Shown here one piece after another: positions 47,881 through 55,872 of a DNA stretch of 64,000 bases. Origin of the DNA: Aneurinibacillus sp. Ricciae_BoGa-3 (GTDB lineage Bacteria > Bacillota > Bacilli > Aneurinibacillales > Aneurinibacillaceae); NCBI RefSeq assembly GCF_028421645.1, contig NZ_CP116887.1, forward strand, positions 2,172,001 through 2,236,000. The letters run 5' to 3'. The translations under genes and the position numbers were made by a program. The notes below the pieces were generated by a model. That model had not been told where the DNA came from. It saw only the letters and a list, made by a program, of their open reading frames with translations, and ran no database searches. The number at the start of each line of letters is the position of its first letter. Within the stretch, counting starts at the first letter, position 1.

Positions 47881-49181
47881 TGGATAACCAGTTAGCAGCT
47901 TTGCGCAAAGAACTGCAATATGATAAAACGAATAGCTGCGTTCAGTGTGGATACTGCCTGCCAGTGTGTCCAACTTACGCCACGATGGGAAAGGAAACAC
48001 ACTCCCCAAGAGGCCGCATCAACTTGGTGAAAATGGTAGGGGAAGGCAGAATTACCGATCTGGCTGTGCTTGAAGAACCGATGAATTTATGCCTCGGCTG
48101 CCGTGCGTGTGAGACAGCATGCCCTACCGGAGTGGAGTACGGGGCGATTCTTGAAGCGGCTAGAGCGGCGATTACCCGGCGCAAGAAGTTTTCCGTACCT
48201 GTAAGAACGCTGCGCGGTGTTCTTTTTAAGAAGGTGTTCCCCAGCAAGAAAGCTATGAAGCTGATGGGGAACGGACTTTGGCTTTATCAGAAGAGCGGTA
48301 TGCAAAAAGTTATGCGAAAATCCGGTTTGATGGGGAAGCTGCCTTACCACCTTGGATCATTTGAAGCAGTCACTCCCGAAGCAGTCGCTCCGAGAGACCG
48401 CGGTCGTTTGCCAAAGCGTTTAGCCGCAAAAGGCGAAAAAAAGTACACGATCGCTTTTTTTACAGGCTGCATTATGGATGCCATGTTTCAGCGCATTAAT
48501 CGCCTTTCGATAGAACTATTAGCAAAGGCAGGATGTGATGTTATCGTCGTAGAACATCAGACTTGCTGCGGGGCTTTGCATGCCCATTCCGGTGAGATGG
48601 AGGAAGCGCGGGTGCTCGCCAAACGCAACGTTGCGGCCTTTGAGCAGGAGCAAGTTGATTTCATCGTAAATAATGCGGGAGGCTGCGGAGCGATGCTTCA
48701 TGAGTATGCGGACTTCTTAGCTGATGACCTCGATTGGAGCGAGAGAGCCAGGCAGTTTAGTTTAATATCCAGGGATATTAGCCAGGTCCTCGTCTTATGC
48801 GGCGGTGTACCGGTAGAAGACCATCCCGTTGAACGCGTTACCTATCAACGATCCTGCCATTTAACGAATGTACAAAGAGTGGTCAATGAACCGCTGCAGC
48901 TCATAAAAGGGATTCCGAACGTTCAGCTGATTGAAATGAACCAGGCCGAGATGTGCTGCGGTTCTGCAGGCATTTACAATATTGTTAATTACGATGCATC
49001 CATGGAAATACTCGATAGGAAAATGGAGAGTGTGAAAGAGACGCAGGCAGTGTCGATTATTACAACGAACCCCGGCTGCTTACTTCAGATGAAGCTTGGC
49101 ATTGAACGTGAAAACTTAGGTTCCAGTATGCGGGCTGTGCATCTTGTTGAATTTCTCGCAGAAGCTGCTGGTATTAAATGA
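47880..49181 (+). CDS. glcF: Glycolate oxidase iron-sulfur subunit
   Basis: The ATG at 47880 overlaps the last base of glcD (TAATG), so the two are translationally coupled. The product has 433 residues. Two [4Fe-4S] motifs lie near the N terminus (CVQCGYCLPVCPTY and CLGCRACETACPTG), and two CCG-type cysteine-rich domains follow (TCCGALHAHSG and MCCGSAGIYN). It takes electrons from GlcD toward the respiratory chain. It corresponds to B. subtilis YsfD. Confidence 0.92.
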   Translation: MDNQLAALRKELQYDKTNSCVQCGYCLPVCPTYATMGKETHSPRGRINLVKMVGEGRITDLAVLEEPMNLCLGCRACETACPTGVEYGAILEAARAAITRRKKFSVPVRTLRGVLFKKVFPSKKAMKLMGNGLWLYQKSGMQKVMRKSGLMGKLPYHLGSFEAVTPEAVAPRDRGRLPKRLAAKGEKKYTIAFFTGCIMDAMFQRINRLSIELLAKAGCDVIVVEHQTCCGALHAHSGEMEEARVLAKRNVAAFEQEQVDFIVNNAGGCGAMLHEYADFLADDLDWSERARQFSLISRDISQVLVLCGGVPVEDHPVERVTYQRSCHLTNVQRVVNEPLQLIKGIPNVQLIEMNQAEMCCGSAGIYNIVNYDASMEILDRKMESVKETQAVSIITTNPGCLLQMKLGIERENLGSSMRAVHLVEFLAEAAGIK

Positions 49182-49213
49182 GAAAGTCCAAATTGATGGC
49201 CATGATGAATACA

Positions 49214-49250
49214 AAGGATCACTCAAGCTTTTTCAAGTTGAGTGATCCTT
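49214..49250 (+). terminator. Terminator after glcF
   Basis: AAGGATCACTCAA (49214-49226) pairs perfectly with TTGAGTGATCCTT (49238-49250). The tail is only moderately T-rich. Confidence 0.7.
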
Positions 49251-49301
49251 ATGTTCTTCTGGTTGTTCAGCTTTTTCTGCTGGATAAACCTGTTGGGGTA
49301 G

Positions 49302-50438
49302 TTAATTCTCAGGCTTGGCCATGCTGCGTGAGATCTGCTGCCACACTGTCCCGCTTGCTGCTTCGCCGCTTTCAATGCGCTCTAAGGCCATTTTAGCCTG
49401 CAGGCTGACTTCAAATTCCGGATCGTGCTGGGCCTTAAGAAGAGCAGGAATGGCGGAGGGTTCACCGACTTCAAAAAGAAAGCGTGCTGCCCGCCACCGA
49501 ACCAGTTTATTTGGATCCGCTAATGCGTCCGCCATAGGTCCTGTCGCCAGCGGATCGCCAATGTCGGACAAGGCATCACCAGCCGTGCGCCGTACGACAG
49601 CAGATTTGTCCTTTAACGCCATAAACAAATGGGGCAGTACCTCTGGCTTGGAAATCATTCCCAGATAAACGGTGGCGAGTCTGCGAATGGATGTTTTAGG
49701 ATCGTTAAGTGCTTTCGCCAGAACGGGTATATCCTCCACGGTTGGGTTCATTCGATCAAGGGCTGCAAATCTTTTTTCCCAATCCGGATGCTCCATCATA
49801 TCAGATACCTGTTGTGCAGGAAGCGGTGCCTCTATTTTTTCCTCGGCTGCTTCGCCTTCTGTCGCCTGAGCAATGAGTTGGCCCAGACGTTCGTTATCGT
49901 ACGCGGCAGCCAGTTCTTCTCCAACCTCTTCTCCGATTTCTTTGAAAGTTCCGTATCTTACGCCTTGTTCATCCCAAATGCGCTCCAAAATATAATTCTG
50001 TGAAGCCTTTTGCACCTTCATGACGGCTTCACTAAACCTTGGAGGGAGTCCAAATCGCATTTCTTCCGCGTCTGCCACCAGTTTGATCTGGATTGGGATG
50101 CCTTTGAATTTTTGGATGAGGACTTGAACTTCACCAAAGGACGCTGCCGGTGATCCATCGGCTCCGGCTGTATGGGAGGTTTTTTTTCCAAAGATCTGTT
50201 CAATATGAGCAATAACTTCTTTCCAATCAGCTTTGGGGTGACGCTCAACCGAAATGAAATCGCCCACCTGAAAAACACCTTGAACACCATTAACTGCCAG
50301 CAGCTGCTGAATATAATCTGGCGCGTTTTCTTGTTTTTCTCTGGTAAAGTTTCTAGCAACACCTTCTGGAAGCGCTTCATCCATATTTAATTTCATAACA
50401 TTAGGGCTTGGGGTGGGTTCGATTGATTTTATCTTTAT
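49302..50438 (-). CDS. cvfC: CvfC/YpgR-like protein: Nfu N-terminal domain plus HEAT repeats
   Basis: The first ATG is at 50396, but it has no ribosome site and would cut off a conserved start. Upstream in the same frame the codons read I-K-I-K-S-I-E-P-T-P-S-P-N-V, the usual first strand of Nfu_N domains and of S. aureus CvfC. A strong AAGGAGAGG (50453-50445) stands just before an ATC and an ATA; no ATG, GTG or TTG is available there. Start at the ATA at 50438 is proposed (378 residues). Residues to about 90 form Nfu_N; the C-terminal half has HEAT repeats (IRRLATVYLGMI, VVRRTAGDALSDIG, VRWRAARFLFEVG). The family affects virulence and stress in S. aureus; its molecular role is unclear. Confidence 0.85.
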   Translation of the reverse strand: MKIKSIEPTPSPNVMKLNMDEALPEGVARNFTREKQENAPDYIQQLLAVNGVQGVFQVGDFISVERHPKADWKEVIAHIEQIFGKKTSHTAGADGSPAASFGEVQVLIQKFKGIPIQIKLVADAEEMRFGLPPRFSEAVMKVQKASQNYILERIWDEQGVRYGTFKEIGEEVGEELAAAYDNERLGQLIAQATEGEAAEEKIEAPLPAQQVSDMMEHPDWEKRFAALDRMNPTVEDIPVLAKALNDPKTSIRRLATVYLGMISKPEVLPHLFMALKDKSAVVRRTAGDALSDIGDPLATGPMADALADPNKLVRWRAARFLFEVGEPSAIPALLKAQHDPEFEVSLQAKMALERIESGEAASGTVWQQISRSMAKPEN

Positions 50439-50781
50439 GATGTTCCTCTCCTTTCAGCGAAATGGTTCAAAGTTCATAAACTTACCTGCTATGCTTATCA
50501 TGATAATCAATTCAAAAAGGAAAGTACAGGAACGAAGTGTTGCCAGGTATAGAGGTATCCATCCTACTATTACGTTTGAAAGAAAGAATGGATACATTAG
50601 TTCCTAACCTCATCTGGAGTGGTTGTTGTCATCGAATTGAAACAGAATGGCTCGGTTGGGCTATGTCATTCCTTTTGCTTATTTGATTCAATTAAAATAG
50701 AAGATGTCTATCCTGAACATCATGTCATAATTGAAGATTGGCAGTGAATTCGATAAAATAATGAACAAGGAGGGGAAAAGA
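50439..50781. other. Intergenic stretch with a doubtful 42-residue frame
   Basis: This holds the cvfC ribosome site and presumably its promoter. A frame from the GTG at 50619 to the TGA at 50745-50747 (VVVVIELKQNGSV, then DSIKIEDVYPEHH) has protein-like composition but a poor ribosome site, so it is not called as a gene. Confidence 0.3.
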
Positions 50782-50895
50782 ATGGACATGGGGATGGAAA
50801 GTTACACCTGGCTATTTTTAACCTTTTTTGCCTTATGTATAGTGGGTATACCTTTCATTGGTGTGTGGGCATTTAAAAAGATAAAAGATGAGTGA
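50782..50895 (+). CDS. Small membrane protein, 37 residues
   Basis: A near-perfect AAGGAGGGG (50767-50775) precedes the ATG at 50782. The product starts with a short polar end, has one hydrophobic segment (WLFLTFFALCIVGIPFIGVW) and ends in KKIKDE, a clean single-span membrane protein with a basic cytoplasmic tail. It is a monocistronic gene closed by a very strong terminator at 50941. The function is unknown; such proteins often modulate membrane complexes. Confidence 0.65.
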   Translation: MDMGMESYTWLFLTFFALCIVGIPFIGVWAFKKIKDE

Positions 50896-50940
50896 ATAGA
50901 GAAAACTTCATCAAAGAATTCTGATACTCTCGAATGTAAG

Positions 50941-50986
50941 CAGCAACAGCCAGCCTAAAAATTTTAGGCTGGCTGTTGCTGTTTCT
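50941..50986 (+). terminator. Strong terminator after the small membrane protein
   Basis: The 20 bases from 50941 to 50960 pair perfectly with 50962-50981, starting CAGCAACAGC and ending GCTGTTGCTG, followed by a short T-rich tail. Confidence 0.88.
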
Positions 50987-51007
50987 TGTGGTAGTGCGAA
51001 TTGCAGT

Positions 51008-51040
51008 AGCCAGGAGTTAGCTAGGAGTTAGCCAGGAGGA
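51008..51040 (+). repeat. Short tandem repeat of AGGAGTTAGC type
   Basis: Units of about 11 bases (AGGAGTTAGCT, AGGAGTTAGCC, AGGAGG) follow one another. They contain ribosome-site-like AGGAG but no start codon uses them. Nothing further is known. Confidence 0.5.
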
Positions 51041-51140
51041 ACTGGGAAATGCCGTTTTGTTTGGCTTTTTTATTTAGGGGAAGATAAAGAGACATGCACA
51101 TTTTTTGACAAGGTTGCACAGGAAACAGAGGAGATCTTAT

Positions 51141-52003
51141 ATGGCAGACATTTTAATCGCGCTTATTCCGGCTATCGCTTGGGGAAGCATCGTACTTGTA
51201 AGTGTGAAACTTGGCGGGGACTCCCATAGCCAGACGTTAGGTACCACGATTGGTGCACTGGTGTTTGCGCTGGGCATGTATTTCTGGGTCCAACCTTTGA
51301 TCAATTTGACCGCATGGATAGCTGGCATTGTTTCGGGTTTATTCTGGTCGGTTGGCCAGAAAAACCAGCTGGCCAGCGTGCCGTATCTTGGCGTATCCAA
51401 GACCGCACCTATATCAACCGGCATGCAGCTGGTGGCGACTACCCTTTTTGGCGTGCTTGTATTTAAAGAGTGGTCCACGAGGGCAACCGTCTTAATCGGC
51501 AGTGCGGCCATCATTTTGATTATTGCGGGCGTCATCTTAACATCCATCACAGGAACTGGAGACCGTCGGGATGCAAAGGCTGGCAACCTCAAAAAAGGGA
51601 TGATGGTGCTGGTTGTGTCGACCATCGGATACCTGGTTTATGTCGTGGTTATCCGATGGTACAACATAAACGGCTGGACTGCTCTCCTGCCTCAGGCACT
51701 AGGCATGTTTGCCGGGGCCATCATCCTGACCTTAAAGCACAAGCCATTTAACAAATACGCGTTTCGTAATATCCTTACTGGCTTAATCTGGGGGATTGGC
51801 AACCTTGGGCTCCTGCTATCCCTGCCGCGCATCGGGGTGGCCACAAGTTTCTCTCTATCACAGACAGGTATAGTTATATCCACTTTTGGCGGCATTTTTG
51901 TGCTTGGAGAAAAAAGACCAAAAAAAAACAGCTAGTCTTATGTATTATCAGCAGTATCTTAATCATTGCAGGCGGTGTGCTGCTGGGTTTTACGAAAAAA
52001 TAA
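51141..52003 (+). pseudogene. glcU: Glucose uptake protein GlcU, frameshifted near the C terminus
   Basis: From the ATG at 51141 (GAGGAG ahead) the frame encodes a ten-segment GRP-family sugar permease: ALIPAIAWGSIVLVSVKLGG, SVGQKNQLASVPYLGVSKTA, SLSQTGIVISTFGGIFVLGEK. At the nine-A run (51920-51928) the frame is lost and stops early. In the shifted frame the missing last segment follows intact as QLVLCIISSILIIAGGVLLG up to the TAA at 52001. Gain of one A or loss of two restores the protein. Slippage could give some full-length product, and sequencing error is possible. It forms a pair with the gdh remnant downstream. Confidence 0.8.
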
Positions 52004-52160
<157 letters not shown>

Positions 52161-52175
52161 AGGATAAAAGAAACC

Positions 52176-52217
52176 AGCCTCGGGATCACTGAGAATCCCT
52201 ATTCTCCTGAGGCTTTT
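52176..52217 (+). terminator. Terminator after gdh remnant, overlapping the XRE gene end
   Basis: AGCCTC pairs with GAGGCT, with an inner GAGAAT/ATTCTC pairing, followed by seven T. The stop codon of the convergent XRE gene lies inside it. Confidence 0.82.
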
Positions 52218-52429
52218 TTTATCGGGGTGCTGGGTGTAAATTCGATAAGATCCGCCGGAGAAACATGCAGGGAACTGCAGATTTTATCTAGGGTGGACAG
52301 TTCGATACGCTTGGTTTTTCCGGAAATGAGGGCCTTAACAGTTGATGGGTTCAGCTGGGTTATTTGAATGATCTCCTTTTCGGAAAGCCCTGTGAGGTGC
52401 ATGATTTTATCTAGTGAAAATTTAATCAA
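52199..52429 (-). CDS. Small XRE-family DNA-binding protein
   Basis: AAAGGTGG on the minus strand fits a TTG start at 52429, giving 76 residues that begin IKFSLDKIMHLTGLSEKE; the longer frame from 52468 adds an atypical basic tail. Residues about 5-60 form a Cro/C1-type helix-turn-helix (ITQLNPSTVKALISGKTKRI, LSTLDKICSSLHVSPADLIE). Family members of this size are autonomous regulators or antitoxin-like, but no toxin gene is adjacent. It is convergent with the broken gdh. Confidence 0.78.
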   Translation of the reverse strand: MIKFSLDKIMHLTGLSEKEIIQITQLNPSTVKALISGKTKRIELSTLDKICSSLHVSPADLIEFTPSTPIKKASGE

Positions 52430-52687
52430 TTTTAATGCCACCTTTCTCCGGAAGCGGAATACATGCAACGATTGTAGTTGTTAATAAATATACAATTTTA
52501 TTTATATAAAATCAATTACGAACCAGCCTTCCTTCAGTGGAATAAACGCTCGTTCTTATTTACCATTTGGCCTCATTACCTTCTACATATAGCGTATCAT
52601 GTTTTTGGCCGTTAAAATTTGTTCATGGTAGAATTTGATAGCATGGAACGATGAATAATATCTACTCTGAAAAGGAGCATTATTACA

Positions 52688-53470
52688 ATGAGTAAAAAGT
52701 TAAGTGGCGTACACGCCCTTGTTACCGGTGCTTCGAGCGGTTTGGGTTATGCGATGGCAGAAGCGCTGTTAGAAGCGGGGGCAACCGTTGCACTCACTTC
52801 CCGCGGGGGGAGCAAATTACATGAAGCGGTGGCTGCATTTAAGCAAAAAGGGTATGATGCCTACGGGTTATCGCTTGATGTACGCTCTGAACAATCGGCG
52901 CAAGAAGCCGCACAATGGGTAACCAAAGAATGGGGCAAACTCGATGTGTTAGTCAATAACGCCGGAATCGGCATGAGAACGGTTAATCCCCGATTCCTTG
53001 TTGAACCTCAGCCTTTTTATAAAGTAAAACCCGAGGGATTTCGTGATTTAATTGATACAAATGTGACCGGTTATTTCTTAGTAGCCCGGGCCTTTGCACC
53101 TCTGATGATCGAACAGCGTAAAGGGCGGATCATCAATATCTCCATGAACTATGAAACGATGAAAAGAAAAGGTTTTGTTCCGTATGGACCATCTCGCGCG
53201 GCAACTGAATCCCTATCTTTCATCATGGCGGAAGATCTAAAGGAATACGGTGTAGCTGTTAATATGCTTTTACCCGGCGGTGCCACCGTAACAGGCATGA
53301 TTCCAGATGAAATTAAACAGGAGATTGAAAAACAATTTTCCCTTATCGATCCGAGGGTAATGGGTGAACCGATTGTGTTTCTCGCCTCAGACACTTCAGA
53401 GGGGATTACAGGTGAACGAATTGTAGCCATAGAATTTGACAAATGGTTAAAGGAAAGAGGGCTGTACTGA
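52688..53470 (+). CDS. SDR-family oxidoreductase with Tyr-x-x-x-Arg active site
   Basis: The protein has 260 residues behind AAAGGAG. The NAD(P) motif TGASSGLG (13-20) and NNAG (90-93) are canonical. The active-site Ser is at 152 and Tyr at 166, but the usual Lys four residues later is Arg170 (YGPSR). The Lys normally lowers the Tyr pKa and binds the ribose, so the activity may be altered. The C terminus (GITGERIVAIEFDKWL) is normal. Substrate unknown; it is monocistronic, with a weak promoter near 52610-52635. Confidence 0.85.
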   Translation: MSKKLSGVHALVTGASSGLGYAMAEALLEAGATVALTSRGGSKLHEAVAAFKQKGYDAYGLSLDVRSEQSAQEAAQWVTKEWGKLDVLVNNAGIGMRTVNPRFLVEPQPFYKVKPEGFRDLIDTNVTGYFLVARAFAPLMIEQRKGRIINISMNYETMKRKGFVPYGPSRAATESLSFIMAEDLKEYGVAVNMLLPGGATVTGMIPDEIKQEIEKQFSLIDPRVMGEPIVFLASDTSEGITGERIVAIEFDKWLKERGLY

Positions 53471-53561
53471 TTAAAGTGGCACCTGTCACAGCTTGCATAA
53501 TCAGGCAGGCAGTGGGAGATAGTATCCTTTGGTAGCAAAAAAGTCAAAGGAGTGATCTCCC

Positions 53562-54371
53562 ATGCCATTTGGTGCTCATGAAACGATGGAAGTACATGAG
53601 ATTTTATTGGAAAAAATTAATGTTATCACCCACTTTAACCTGTATGCAAAAGAAACAAAAAACCAGCGGCTGCTTGACATGATCATGCGCCATCAGCAGG
53701 AAGAAATTCGGGCGTATGATGAACTCGTAAACTATACGCATGATTACAACCAATTTACGCCTATCCCTCCAAATACACCGATTAGCGGCGTTGGCCCGCA
53801 ACAAATTCAATATGGCCTTAACAACCCGCCCCAAGTTGCACCGCAGTCTGACGCCGTGCTCAGTGACTGGGAAATTGCCGTTGCCATGCTGCTGTGTCAT
53901 AAAAATGCCGCTAGAAACTCTGCGTGGGCCAGTTTAGAATGCGCGGATCCGAACCTGCGCCGCTTACTGCTGAACAGCGCCGCGAACTGTGGGAATCAAG
54001 CTTATGAAGTCTTCTTATTCTTAAATGAGCAGGGCTTGTATCAGGTTCCAATGCTAAACAGCCATACGGCAAAAACGTTACTTCATCGATACCAGCCTGC
54101 TAATGAATCCTTGAAATCGCTATACTTCGGCCAAAATACCGGTTACGTTGGCCAAAATGCTGGGTATGGCGGCCAAACCATGGGATATGGCAGTCAAACC
54201 ATGGGTTATGGCGGGCAGTATGGAGCTTATGGCTACTCGAACGCGGTAGGTACTCAAAACGAAGCGATGAATGGCGCGCTCTATACCGGTTCCCCGGAGA
54301 GCACGCTTTACGGGGCGGCTTCTGCTGCAGGCCAATCCGAAAATTCTTCCTACGGTAGCCAAAGCCGCTGA
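53562..54371 (+). CDS. CotF-family spore coat protein with Gly-Tyr-Gln-rich tail
   Basis: The protein has 269 residues; AAAGGAG precedes the ATG. Residues about 1-170 are two ferritin-like helical pairs of the CotF/coat type (MEVHEILLEKINVITHFNLY and LSDWEIAVAMLLCHKNAARN). From about 187 on comes a low-complexity tail with repeated G-Q-x-x-G-Y-G units (GQNAGYGGQTMGYGSQTMGY), as in cross-linked coat proteins. It is probably made in the mother cell and deposited on the spore coat. A terminator follows directly. Confidence 0.85.
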   Translation: MPFGAHETMEVHEILLEKINVITHFNLYAKETKNQRLLDMIMRHQQEEIRAYDELVNYTHDYNQFTPIPPNTPISGVGPQQIQYGLNNPPQVAPQSDAVLSDWEIAVAMLLCHKNAARNSAWASLECADPNLRRLLLNSAANCGNQAYEVFLFLNEQGLYQVPMLNSHTAKTLLHRYQPANESLKSLYFGQNTGYVGQNAGYGGQTMGYGSQTMGYGGQYGAYGYSNAVGTQNEAMNGALYTGSPESTLYGAASAAGQSENSSYGSQSR

Positions 54372-54405
54372 GGTTAAACTCGCTCTAATCGAGCAGTAAA
54401 AAAAG

Positions 54406-54460
54406 AAACCACCTGTGAAGAAGTCCGCCCAGCGCGTACCATTCCATAGGTGGTTTTTTA
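54406..54460 (+). terminator. Terminator after the coat protein gene
   Basis: AAACCACCT (54406-54414) pairs with AGGTGGTTT (54448-54456) and a T run follows. Flanking A residues allow action on both strands. Confidence 0.82.
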
Positions 54461-54547
54461 ACGTTTCCATCGCAAGAGTTCTGGAAAAATCCCGGGTTTT
54501 GGTGTAAGCTAATGGCAATAATGTCAAGACAGATAAGGATAGATGTT

Positions 54548-55537
54548 ATGCTGAAAATGGAGGATGTTGCTCGATTAGCAAACGTGTCGACAGCGACGGT
54601 TTCAAGGGTGTTATCAAACAATAAAAATGTCTCAAACAAAACCCGCAAAAAAGTTTTAGATATTATTAATCAAGTAGAGTATAAACCCAACAGGCTTGCG
54701 GCAAATTTGCGAAAAAACACATCGGAAACGGTGGCTGTCATCTTGCCTGATATCGCCAATCCATTCTTTGCGGAGATCGTCAAGGGATTCAGGGATGAAG
54801 CACTTAAAAGCGGGTATTATATTCTCTTATGTGATACAGGTAACAATACCCGTCAGGAAGAAGAGTTTGTAAAGTTAGTAAAAGAAAGACTCGTAGATGG
54901 GATTATCCTTGCAACCGCAAGAATGGCCAAGGATGAAATTTATAAATTAAGCCAGGAAATACCTGTTGTGCTAGCGTGCGAGTATATCGATGACTATGAG
55001 ATTCCAACCGTATCCATTGATAATATTAGTGCAGCGCGGGAGGCGACTGAATATTTAATTGAACAAGGTCATACGGAAATTGGACTGATAACGGGTCCGC
55101 TAGATGTAATACTGAGCCGCGATCGGGTAAAAGGGTACCGCCAGGCTCTCTTGCTTCATGACCTTCCTTTTAGGGACTTTTTTATTCAGGAAGGGGACTT
55201 CTCTGTCAAGTCAGGGTACGAAATTATGATGAAATACCTGGCTCATGAACACAAGCCAACCGCAATCTTTGCTTCGAGTGATGAAATGGCGGTAGGTGCT
55301 CTTAAAGCGTGCAAAAGCAAAGGATTGCGCATTCCTGACGACATCTGCATTATTGGGTTCGATGATATTCCATTATGTACGTTGGTTGAGCCCGAATTGA
55401 CGACCGTTGCTCAGCCGAAGTATGAAATCGGAAGCCAGGCTATGAAAATGCTATTGAACATCATTGAAAGAAAGGGCCTGGTTCAAAAACAGATGGTGCT
55501 CCCTCATCAACTAATGATCCGCCAAACAACCCGTTGA
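54548..55537 (+). CDS. LacI-family transcriptional regulator of the 55873 operon
   Basis: ATAAGGATAG precedes the ATG at 54548, giving 329 residues (an ATG at 54557 is also possible). The helix-turn-helix is MEDVARLANVSTATVSRVLS, then the hinge YKPNRLAANLRK. The sensor domain has VILPDIANPFFAEIVKGF, FASSDEMAVGALKA and IGFDDIPLCTLVEPELTTVA. Three near-identical palindromes of TGTAATCGATTACA type lie between its end and the next operon, so it almost certainly represses that operon until a sugar or polyol derivative appears. Confidence 0.92.
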   Translation: MLKMEDVARLANVSTATVSRVLSNNKNVSNKTRKKVLDIINQVEYKPNRLAANLRKNTSETVAVILPDIANPFFAEIVKGFRDEALKSGYYILLCDTGNNTRQEEEFVKLVKERLVDGIILATARMAKDEIYKLSQEIPVVLACEYIDDYEIPTVSIDNISAAREATEYLIEQGHTEIGLITGPLDVILSRDRVKGYRQALLLHDLPFRDFFIQEGDFSVKSGYEIMMKYLAHEHKPTAIFASSDEMAVGALKACKSKGLRIPDDICIIGFDDIPLCTLVEPELTTVAQPKYEIGSQAMKMLLNIIERKGLVQKQMVLPHQLMIRQTTR

Positions 55538-55603
55538 TGCAAGTGAATTAATCATTTATTGGGTTTAAATCGTTCACTTGTATTGCTAGTTTGTAGGAGA
55601 ATA

Positions 55604-55637
55604 GACAGTTGTTCTTATTAAGGGACAGCTGTTTTTT
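55604..55637 (+). terminator. Terminator of the LacI gene
   Basis: ACAGTTGTTC pairs with GGGACAGCTGT using wobble pairs, followed by six T. It separates the regulator from the operon promoter. Confidence 0.75.
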
Positions 55638-55685
55638 AATTCTCCGTTTACGTACTTACTTTTTTGATGCGAATTAAAAAAATAC

Positions 55686-55855
55686 TTTACAGCGAAACTG
55701 AAATCGATTACAATCAAATTATCAAATTAATCTTTTATAAATAAAGCTGAAATCGATTACAACTCGTTGTTTTCAAAGACTTGTTTAAGCCCTAGCTATT
55801 CGTGGTATATAAATTAAGAGAGGTAGTTTTTGAATGTTTTCTGTAATCGATTACA
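55686..55855 (+). promoter_or_regulatory. Promoter and three LacI operators of the 55873 operon
   Basis: TTTACA (55686-55691), a 17-base spacer and TACAAT (55709-55714) form the promoter. Operator 1, TGAAATCGATTACAA (55699-55713), covers the -10 box. Operator 2 is identical at 55748-55762. Operator 3, the perfect palindrome TGTAATCGATTACA, is at 55842-55855. Centre spacing is 49 and about 93 bases, which would allow looping between bound dimers. Confidence 0.85.
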
Positions 55856-55872
55856 AAAAAAGAGGGGCTTGC

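Noticed and set aside
50619-50747. 42-residue frame starting with GTG
   Set aside because: Composition is protein-like, but the ribosome site is poor and no family is recognised, so it is mentioned only in the intergenic entry.
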